DNA from: Clostridiales bacterium | GTDB lineage: Bacteria > Bacillota > Clostridia > Caldicoprobacterales > DTU083 | NCBI GenBank assembly: GCA_012512335.1 | Contig: JAAZEK010000006.1 | Location: forward strand, 1-11,934 | Direction: 5' to 3' | DNA: 11,934 bases | Part shown: positions 6,953-11,934 of the stretch, in pieces | How the letters are laid out: each line of letters begins with the position of its first letter | Numbering within the stretch: the first letter of the stretch is position 1 | Notes under the pieces: model-generated | What the model saw: the letters and a program-made list of their open reading frames with translations, nothing else | What the model was told of the DNA's origin: nothing | The model's database searches: none | Position numbers and translations under genes: made by a program

Positions 6953-7771
6953 ATGCTGGATTTATTAAAAGCTGTCCTATGGGGTATAGTGGAAGGTATT
7001 ACAGAGTGGCTGCCAATCAGCAGTACCGGTCACATGATTTTATTGGATGAGCTAATCAAGCTCAATGTAACAGATAGCTTCAAGGAAATGTTCCTAGTGG
7101 TTATTCAATTAGGCGCTATAATGGCAGTTGTATTGCTTTACTTTAGAAAGCTCAACCCTTTTTCACCAAGCAAGACAAAACAGCAGAAGAATGAAACCAT
7201 GATCATATGGTATAAGGTCATCATTGGTGTGATTCCTGCTGCTATCCTTGGTCTTCTGTTTGATGATTGGTTAGATGATCATCTATATAATTACATTACA
7301 GTGGCAATAACCCTTGTACTATATGGTGTCTTGTTTATAGTAGTGGAGAATAAAAACAAAAATAAGAGAGCAAAAATAACTAACTTAAAAGAGCTTTCTT
7401 ATATTACTGCCTTTCAGATAGGATTGTTTCAGGTCTTATCTCTAATTCCCGGAACTTCTCGTTCTGGAGCCACAATACTAGGTGCAATTATACTTGGAGT
7501 TTCTCGACCAGTAGCAGCTGAGTTCTCCTTTTTTCTTTCCATACCTGTTATGTTTGGAGCAAGTGCTCTGAAACTAAAAAAATTCGGTTTTAATTTTACT
7601 GGCATGGAATTTGCTATTTTGCTGACAGGAATGATAGTAGCATTTTTTGTTTCAATAGCCGCAATTAAGTTTCTAATTGGTTATTTAAAACGAAACGACT
7701 TTAAGGTATTTGGCTGGTATCGAATTGTACTTGGAATATTGGTATTAATGTATTTCCTAATATTAGGCTGA
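6953..7771 (+). CDS. uppP: Undecaprenyl-diphosphate phosphatase
   Basis: A 272-residue BacA/UppP-family membrane enzyme. It dephosphorylates undecaprenyl pyrophosphate to recycle the lipid carrier used for peptidoglycan and teichoic-acid precursors, and can confer bacitracin tolerance. The N-terminal motif GIVEGITEWLPISSTGH gives the conserved Glu14, Glu18, Ser23 and His27. The second motif PGTSRSG (166-172) contains the essential Arg170. Several hydrophobic segments span the rest. The length matches the family. The frame is open further upstream to a TTG at 6917, but the ATG at 6953 is chosen: GGAGG (6939-6943) lies nine bases before it, and the protein then begins MLDLLKAVLWG, as usual for UppP. 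It sits alone between two terminators. Its function is general to envelope synthesis, so nearness to the Dlt-like cluster may be chance. Confidence 0.96.
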   Translation: MLDLLKAVLWGIVEGITEWLPISSTGHMILLDELIKLNVTDSFKEMFLVVIQLGAIMAVVLLYFRKLNPFSPSKTKQQKNETMIIWYKVIIGVIPAAILGLLFDDWLDDHLYNYITVAITLVLYGVLFIVVENKNKNKRAKITNLKELSYITAFQIGLFQVLSLIPGTSRSGATILGAIILGVSRPVAAEFSFFLSIPVMFGASALKLKKFGFNFTGMEFAILLTGMIVAFFVSIAAIKFLIGYLKRNDFKVFGWYRIVLGILVLMYFLILG

Positions 7772-7782
7772 AAATGCAGAAG

Positions 7783-7818
7783 ATCCGTCTAAGCATGGTA
7801 GCTGTAGACGGATTTTTT
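7783..7818 (+). terminator. Intrinsic terminator after uppP
   Basis: ATCCGTCTA (7783-7791) pairs perfectly with TAGACGGAT (7805-7813). An inner AGC/GCT pair after a one-base bulge extends the stem. The right arm runs into six T (7813-7818). It lies between uppP and the convergent esterase gene and has the right polarity for uppP. Confidence 0.88.
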
Positions 7819-7824
7819 AAAAGA

Positions 7825-8535
7825 TCAAACTGAAAAGACAAGATTATAAGGTTTGGAGGAGATTTCACCAATATACTTGTATATGGCTTCTGAGATTAAA
7901 CTGTGACCTGCCTCATTGGGATGAATCCCATCTTCACAAAGATAGTTAAAATAGTTCTTAGCTTGTAGGAAAGTACTTCGAATATCCAGAATCGGGATAT
8001 TTTTTAAGGCAGCTAGTCGAACCGCTGCCAGGCTATACATTTCCTGCCATCTATAGATATGTTGTACATCTCCCAGCCATTGTAGGATGTTAGCTGAATT
8101 TCTATCCTTGGATATCCATGAGAAATATCGCTGGGCATCTAAAGGAGGCAAGGTGAGTAGTATAGGTTGGCTGCCACTTTCTTCTACCTTGGCTATTATT
8201 TCAGCATAACATGACTCAAATTGTTGCAACTCTGTTTTTGGAAGATGGTTTTCTGTAGGATTTTCTGCAATTGCCCCCCAATCAAAGTCACAATCATTTC
8301 CCCCAAACTCCAATACAGTGTAAGCAAAGGAGCTTAGTTTGTCCAACTTTTGTTCGATGATCTTCTTACCGTTAGTAATAGTACATCCGAATTTCGAATA
8401 ATTTTCTACCTTTATTCCTGTTTGTAGGCTAAAAAGATTGGTAAAGCTATCCTTCAAAAGTATGTATCTGCCACGAATAGCATCGAGTACAACGCCTTTT
8501 CCAATCGAATCACCAAAAATACAAATTGAATTCAT
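7825..8535 (-). CDS. Cytoplasmic SGNH/GDSL-family hydrolase
   Basis: A 236-residue member of the SGNH esterase/lipase superfamily. All four family blocks are visible: GDS with nucleophile Ser10 in block I, a Gly around residue 50 (KFGCTITNG) for block II, GGND with Asn80 in block III, and DGIHPNEAGH with Asp202 and His205 in block V. The motif starts seven residues from the N-terminus and no signal peptide is present, so the enzyme should act in the cytoplasm. Likely chemistry is hydrolysis of an ester or of an acetyl group on a small molecule or sugar; the substrate cannot be read. The start is supported by AGGAGG (8542-8547, complement), six bases upstream, and by an extended -10 promoter behind it. 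It converges with uppP and diverges from the DUF1836 gene. Unlike the cluster protein at 3976-5076, it keeps the normal serine. Confidence 0.88.
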   Translation of the reverse strand: MNSICIFGDSIGKGVVLDAIRGRYILLKDSFTNLFSLQTGIKVENYSKFGCTITNGKKIIEQKLDKLSSFAYTVLEFGGNDCDFDWGAIAENPTENHLPKTELQQFESCYAEIIAKVEESGSQPILLTLPPLDAQRYFSWISKDRNSANILQWLGDVQHIYRWQEMYSLAAVRLAALKNIPILDIRSTFLQAKNYFNYLCEDGIHPNEAGHSLISEAIYKYIGEISSKPYNLVFSV

Positions 8536-8568
8536 ATCTTACCTCCTAAAAGCAATCTAGTTTCCATT

Positions 8569-8577
8569 ATTATAACA
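8569..8577 (-). promoter_or_regulatory. Extended -10 promoter for the GDSL hydrolase gene
   Basis: Read on the - strand, TGTTATAAT gives a perfect TATAAT box (8574 down to 8569) with an upstream TG at the extended -10 position. No good -35 hexamer is found at 16-18 bases, which is tolerable for an extended -10 promoter. Transcription would start about 20-30 bases before the start codon. Confidence 0.55.
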
Positions 8578-8608
8578 CGTAATAAGCGAAATTAAAACAA
8601 GTAATTTT

Positions 8609-8626
8609 AATAATTTTAAAATTATT
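8609..8626. promoter_or_regulatory. 18-base perfect palindrome in a divergent promoter region
   Basis: AATAATTTTAAAATTATT is identical to its reverse complement. It lies between the divergent GDSL hydrolase and DUF1836 genes, upstream of the hydrolase -10 box. Position and symmetry suit an operator for a dimeric regulator. The sequence is only A and T, so chance or simple DNA bending is also plausible. Confidence 0.35.
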
Positions 8627-8684
8627 GCTATTATTGCAAGGCAATGGTAGAGTAATACTTGTAAATATGGAAGGGAGAGTACAT

Positions 8685-9272
8685 ATGGATGAGTTAAAGC
8701 AATTAAAGGATATACTATTAAAAGATAGATCTGCATCATGGGATGAATTTCCTGATATTGGTCTATATAAAGATCAAGTGGTTAGCTATATCAGTAAGCA
8801 GTTAATCAATTTTGATGATAGAGAGCAATTGACATCAGCTATGATAAATAACTACATTAAAGGCAATCTTCTTCCACGGCCAGATGGTAAAAAATACACT
8901 AAAGAGCACCTGGCTGGTTTGATTGAAATTTGTATTCTCAAACAAGTGTTAACCGTTGGAGATACCGGTTTTCTACTCCAAAAGGAATTGGAGGATTCTA
9001 ATTTTGAGCTATTTTATGGAAAATTTAGACAAGCAATAGATGACTCTATGTCAAAGCTTGCAGAACAGGTAGACATCAACTGGGGATTGCAGAATTTATC
9101 GGATATCGCTCTACATATGGCAGTATCTAGCTACTCTTACAAGTTAGTCTGTGAAAGACTGGTTGAAATAATTAGAAGTAAATCAGATACAGAGGATTTG
9201 AAAGCAGAGGATAAAAAGGAAAATAAACAAACAAAAAAATCGGAAAAGAAAGCTGAAAAACAACAGACTTAA
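8685..9272 (+). CDS. DUF1836 domain protein, possible DNA-binding regulator
   Basis: A 195-residue soluble protein of the DUF1836 family, a poorly characterised group in Firmicutes. The conserved core runs from about residue 25 to 95: a QVVSYISKQL helix, then LTSAMINNYIKGNLLPRP, then KKYTKEHLAGLIEI. The pattern N-Y, then LLPxP, then KYTxEHL is like the helix-turn-helix plus wing of MerR-type regulators, so DNA binding is a reasonable inference. The tail from about residue 168 is almost all Lys, Glu, Asp, Gln and Ser and should be disordered. The frame is open upstream to 8625, but ATG 8685 is chosen because AGGGAG (8672-8677) lies seven bases before it; ATG 8667 lacks such a site. The Lys/Glu-rich reading continues in frame after the TAA for about 30 codons, which suggests a shortened tail. 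The AT palindrome upstream could be its target. Confidence 0.78.
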   Translation: MDELKQLKDILLKDRSASWDEFPDIGLYKDQVVSYISKQLINFDDREQLTSAMINNYIKGNLLPRPDGKKYTKEHLAGLIEICILKQVLTVGDTGFLLQKELEDSNFELFYGKFRQAIDDSMSKLAEQVDINWGLQNLSDIALHMAVSSYSYKLVCERLVEIIRSKSDTEDLKAEDKKENKQTKKSEKKAEKQQT

Positions 9273-9372
9273 GCAGAAGCAAAAGAGAGTATAAAATCTA
9301 AAGACACAATAAAATCAAGTGAGCAAGCAGTTAAGAAGATAGTATCTATTAAGGCGAAAGGGACATTGGTTT

Positions 9373-10602
9373 ATGGGAAATCATGTAATCATCATCGGTG
9401 GTGGTGCCGCAGGAATGGTAGCGGCTATATCAGCCAAAAGACAAGGCGCAAGGGTAATGATATTAGAAAGAAACTCCAGGGTCGGAAAAAAGATATTGGC
9501 TACCGGTAATGGTCGCTGTAATTTTACTAATATCCATGCTGATGCTGAATGCTATAGTGGAAAAAACTCAAAATTCGTATATACACCTTTGGCTTCTTTT
9601 TCAGTAGAAGACACCTTAGGTTTTTTCGAAAAATTAGGTATCCAACATAAGGTAGAAGATGGTGGAAAGGTCTACCCAAAATCTGATCAAGCTTCAAGTA
9701 TATTGGATGTTTTACTTTATGAGTTGGAACGGTCTAGCATCAAAGTGGTATGCGATGCCTTTGTGACGAAGTTAAGTAAGAAGGGCAATAAATTTATGTT
9801 ACAAACTGATGATGGCAAGTCCTATGAGGGAGATCGGGTAATATTAGCTACAGGAGGTAAGGCTATGCCCTCCAGTGGATCTGATGGTAATGGGTTAGAT
9901 CTGGCAGCTCAATTGGGACACAACATTACTGACTTGTTCCCAGCACTAGTCCAGCTTATGCTTGAAGGATCATATTTTAAGAGAATCGATGGAGTAAAAT
10001 TCGTAGGTACAGCTGAAATTATCCATAATAACAAATCTATCGTTCAGGATAGAGGTGATATTCTCTTTACCAATTATGGAATTTCTGGTCCTCCCGTACT
10101 CCAAATCAGTAGGATAGCAGGCGAGTTACTGAGCCAAAATAAAAAACCTCAGCTTAAAGTAGTTATTATGGACGATATGGATAAAGAGCAAGTTAGTGAT
10201 ATGATTCAAAAACGTATTCAATTAGCACCAGAAAAGTCGATAGAATTCAGTTTCGTGGGGTGGATCAATAAGCGTTTAATACCTGTTGTGTTATTAGAAG
10301 CAGGTATAAATAGTACAAAGAGGCCAGTGTCTGGTTTATCTTTGAGAGAAATAGAAAGTATCGCCAGGATTTTAACTGATTGGAGATTTTCTATACGTGG
10401 AACAAAGAGTTGGCCTAGTGCACAAATCACAGCAGGTGGGATTGACACTAGACAAATAAATGCTGATACTATGGAGTCAAAGTTGGTAGAAGGCTTGTAT
10501 ATAGCAGGGGAGATTATAGATATAGATGGCCTTTGTGGGGGGTTCAACCTCCAATGGGCATGGACAAGTGGTTATATTGCAGGACAAAATTCGGCCTGGT
10601 AG
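9373..10602 (+). CDS. HI0933/BaiN-like NAD(P)/FAD-dependent oxidoreductase
   Basis: A 409-residue flavoprotein of the HI0933 (YhiN/BaiN) family. It opens with a strand followed by the dinucleotide fold GGGAAG (G9-G14) and Glu32 at the end of the second strand, which would bind the FAD ribose. The family signature GKKILATGNGRCNFTN follows at 38-53. The C-terminal FAD-binding part has the conserved AGGID segment (about 354-358) and LYIAGEIIDIDGLCGGFN from residue 375. The length matches the family. Biochemical knowledge is thin: some relatives reduce bile-acid intermediates, but most are ubiquitous housekeeping proteins of unknown substrate, so no reaction is assigned. The ATG follows AAAGGGA with nine bases between. 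It lies 100 bases after the DUF1836 gene with no terminator between, so the two may share a transcript. It converges with the DNA glycosylase gene. Confidence 0.9.
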   Translation: MGNHVIIIGGGAAGMVAAISAKRQGARVMILERNSRVGKKILATGNGRCNFTNIHADAECYSGKNSKFVYTPLASFSVEDTLGFFEKLGIQHKVEDGGKVYPKSDQASSILDVLLYELERSSIKVVCDAFVTKLSKKGNKFMLQTDDGKSYEGDRVILATGGKAMPSSGSDGNGLDLAAQLGHNITDLFPALVQLMLEGSYFKRIDGVKFVGTAEIIHNNKSIVQDRGDILFTNYGISGPPVLQISRIAGELLSQNKKPQLKVVIMDDMDKEQVSDMIQKRIQLAPEKSIEFSFVGWINKRLIPVVLLEAGINSTKRPVSGLSLREIESIARILTDWRFSIRGTKSWPSAQITAGGIDTRQINADTMESKLVEGLYIAGEIIDIDGLCGGFNLQWAWTSGYIAGQNSAW

Positions 10603-10630
10603 ACTTGTTAAAGTTCTAGTATTTATTTTT
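10600..10630 (+). terminator. Weak terminator-like hairpin at the end of the flavoprotein gene
   Basis: TAGACTT (10600-10606) can pair with AAGTTCTA (10611-10618) with one bulged base and a four-base loop. An A/T run rich in T follows (10621-10630). The stem includes the stop codon and is AT-rich, so its strength is doubtful. Confidence 0.35.
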
Positions 10631-10639
10631 AGTTCAACG

Positions 10640-10676
10640 TCTTATTTTATCTTACGTTAAGACTTCAACTTCTATA
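10640..10676 (-). repeat. Short dispersed repeat, copy 2, with hairpin potential
   Basis: Read on the - strand this region gives TATAGAAGT, TGA, AGTCTTAACGTA, AGATAA, which matches the element at 2040-2070 block by block. Here it overlaps a longer imperfect hairpin (10631-10670) with stem GTCTTA/TAAGAC and outer AGTT/AACT. It sits in the 96-base gap between two convergent genes. No poly-T run follows on either strand, so it is not a normal terminator. Confidence 0.5.
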
Positions 10677-10698
10677 AGTGGCGGGTTCACTTCTTTCT

Positions 10699-11319
10699 TC
10701 ATTTTACTCTAACAGAAACATGAGGGCTACTATTTATATAAAATCTATAGGGGAAGTCAATGGCTTCCTCTGCATAGCCAATATTTATTCGTGTAGTGGT
10801 GACAATATCACTTTTAGCAGGTGGATCATTCTCCAATAGAAATAGCTTGGAGTTAACTAAATCCAATCCATTCTCATTTCTGCTGATATCCATAGCCTGA
10901 CAGAGTTTTCCTGGCCCATTACTTAAGCCGACAATTTCTTTCTTAGAAAACTCGTATAAGTTTTTTTTGTATCTTAATTGAGCCATGCTTTTCATTCCTT
11001 CAACAGGCTCAATTGCACGAATTAATACAGCTTGAGGGATATCTGTTTCAGCAGCTACAATGTTCATACAGTTATACATGCCGTATATAAGATATACATA
11101 GGCATGGCCTGGCGAACCGAACATTACTTCTGTTCGCTTTGTTCTAGTATTATTGTACGAGTGAGCTGCTTTATCATGGATGCCCATGTAAGCTTCTGTT
11201 TCCACTATCTTTCCAATCAACCTGCCATGCTCAGTGATATGTACCAGATGGTAGCCCAGTAGGTTCTTTGCCAACTCTAAGCTGGATTTTCTATAAAAAT
11301 CTCTGTTTAGCTTTATCAC
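10699..11319 (-). CDS. DNA-3-methyladenine glycosylase (AAG/MPG family)
   Basis: A 206-residue base-excision repair enzyme that removes alkylated purines from DNA by cleaving the N-glycosidic bond. The active-site pattern aligns with human AAG at every key position: Glu42 (human E125, activates water) in VETEAY, Tyr44 (Y127), His53 (H136) in AAHSYN, Tyr76 (Y159) in YVYLIYGMY, and Asn86 (N169) in CMNIV. The spacings are identical to the human enzyme. SNGPGKLCQAM (about 133-143) is the second conserved family block. The length fits bacterial members. The start is GTG (11319-11317), supported by AGGAG (11329-11333) nine bases upstream. It converges with the flavoprotein gene and diverges from the permease gene. 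It appears to be a single housekeeping gene. Confidence 0.95.
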   Translation of the reverse strand: MIKLNRDFYRKSSLELAKNLLGYHLVHITEHGRLIGKIVETEAYMGIHDKAAHSYNNTRTKRTEVMFGSPGHAYVYLIYGMYNCMNIVAAETDIPQAVLIRAIEPVEGMKSMAQLRYKKNLYEFSKKEIVGLSNGPGKLCQAMDISRNENGLDLVNSKLFLLENDPPAKSDIVTTTRINIGYAEEAIDFPYRFYINSSPHVSVRVK

Positions 11320-11359
11320 CAGTTATCGCTCCTAAAGATATTATTCTATATTCACTTCT

Positions 11360-11373
11360 AACACTTACGTGTT
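11360..11373. promoter_or_regulatory. Inverted repeat upstream of the DNA glycosylase gene
   Basis: AACACTTACGTGTT has arms AACAC and GTGTT around TTAC. It lies about 40 bases upstream of the GTG start. A TAGAAT -10-like box on the - strand (11348 down to 11343) would place this repeat over the -35 region, where no consensus -35 exists. An operator is possible but unproven. Confidence 0.3.
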
Positions 11374-11447
11374 TTTACCTATCATTTTTCTAATTCTATC
11401 TAAAAAAACTAATATATACAATTTTATTCCCACTCATAAAATAATAA

Positions 11448-11476
11448 TCGAATTAAAACATCAACTGTGTTACAAT
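11448..11476 (+). promoter_or_regulatory. Probable promoter of the TauE/SafE permease gene
   Basis: TACAAT (11471-11476, five of six consensus bases) is preceded by TG at the extended -10 position. Seventeen bases upstream is TCGAAT (11448-11453), a weak -35. This predicts a leader of about 115 bases before the ATG at 11601. That leader (to 11600) holds no riboswitch I recognise. Confidence 0.5.
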
Positions 11477-11600
11477 AGATTTTGATCATGTGTACGAGCA
11501 TGTTATATCGGATGAGACAGAATTGGCACATTACTAATTAAAATGAAGAATCTAACATATAGAGAAAAGTGATGAGAGCTTCAGAATGGAGATTGGGAAA

Positions 11601-11934
11601 ATGTTTGGAATAACATTAGGACAATTTATTTTGTTGGCAGTAGCTGCTATCATAATAGGGTTTGGTAAAACAGGTATTACAGGTGCCAGTTTACCAGCTG
11701 TGGCTATGGTTGCAACTATTTTTGGAGGAAAATTGTCATCGGGTATAATGCTGACAGCGCTAATTATTGCTGATATTCCTGCCGTATATCATTATCGAAA
11801 GCATGGCAAATTAGAGGATGTATTTAAGCTTATATGGCCTGCTGTTGCTGGTATTATTTTAGGTGCCATTGTCGGAAATTACTTAAATGATAGACAGTTT
11901 AAGCTGTTGATGGGAATCACTGTCCTTGTATGCA
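11601..11934 (+). CDS. TauE/SafE-family membrane permease, 3'-truncated by window edge
   Basis: The first 111 residues of a TauE/SafE (DUF81) transporter run off the window end in an open frame. Family members have about 250 residues and seven to eight membrane segments, and export or import sulfite, sulfoacetate or other small organic anions. The N-terminal segment has the typical hydrophobic start with GFGKTGITGASLPAVAM (about 19-35), matching the family's G-x-G-G-G-x-x-x-P pattern loosely. A second segment, GIMLTALIIADIPAVY, precedes the short basic loop HYRKHGK, as in other members. Later residues (LIWPAVAGIILGAIVGNYL) form a further membrane helix. GGAG (11588-11591) lies nine bases before ATG 11601; an in-frame ATG at 11586 is possible but its upstream site is weaker. 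The substrate cannot be told. Confidence 0.85.
   Translation, partial: MFGITLGQFILLAVAAIIIGFGKTGITGASLPAVAMVATIFGGKLSSGIMLTALIIADIPAVYHYRKHGKLEDVFKLIWPAVAGIILGAIVGNYLNDRQFKLLMGITVLVC

Noticed and set aside
6865..7050. Short + strand frame overlapping the kinase terminator and uppP start
   Set aside because: It crosses the terminator hairpin, lacks a ribosome binding site and is out of frame with the clear uppP gene.
8557..8739. - strand frame across the esterase/DUF1836 divergent region
   Set aside because: It overlaps the promoter region, the palindrome and the start of DUF1836, and its hydrophobic translation simply reflects AT-rich sequence.
10218..10547. - strand frame inside the flavoprotein gene
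   Set aside because: It lies wholly opposite conserved flavoprotein motifs and has no family features.
11032..11262. + strand frame inside the DNA glycosylase gene
   Set aside because: It lies opposite the conserved active-site region of the glycosylase and is a shadow of it.
11477..11600. Possible riboswitch in the permease leader
   Set aside because: Only a short ATGTTA/TAACAT pairing was seen, with no known aptamer consensus or terminator-like hairpin.

Overview
The window looks like a low-GC, Gram-positive-type genome, most likely class Clostridia. The evidence is the AT-rich codon use, strong AGGAGG ribosome binding sites, a lipoprotein with a short Firmicutes-style signal peptide, a DUF1836 protein (a Firmicutes family) and a Dlt-like envelope cluster. 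No species can be named from the sequence alone. No rRNA, tRNA, CRISPR array or intact insertion sequence was seen.

Left part (1-5598, + strand): a compact cluster whose left end lies outside the window. In order it encodes the C-terminal part of an aspartate/glutamate-type racemase, a stand-alone amino-acid adenylation enzyme (DltA-like), a 76-residue carrier protein (DltC-like), an MBOAT acyltransferase (DltB-like), a membrane-anchored SGNH-like protein (DltD-like) and a small lipoprotein. By analogy with teichoic-acid D-alanylation, an amino acid would be adenylated, loaded on the carrier, moved across the membrane by the MBOAT and SGNH proteins, and attached to an envelope polymer. The cluster differs from a textbook dlt operon in four ways. 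It has a racemase. The serine nucleophile of the SGNH protein appears to be replaced by cysteine (GDCE). There is no dltX, but the MBOAT protein ends in a DltX-like aromatic tail. It carries an extra lipoprotein. This is the most interesting part of the window. A terminator-like hairpin closes it at 5636-5668.

Middle part (5675-7818, + strand): a near-consensus promoter precedes a PfkB-family sugar kinase that stands alone between two terminators. It is followed by uppP (undecaprenyl-diphosphate phosphatase), also ended by a clear hairpin.

Right part: a cytoplasmic GDSL/SGNH esterase on the - strand is divergent from a DUF1836 protein on the + strand, with an 18-base perfect palindrome between them. 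An HI0933/BaiN-like flavoprotein follows DUF1836. A 3-methyladenine DNA glycosylase on the - strand converges on the flavoprotein gene. The window ends inside a TauE/SafE-family membrane permease on the + strand. Two related copies of a short repeat lie in opposite orientations at 2040-2070 and 10640-10676.
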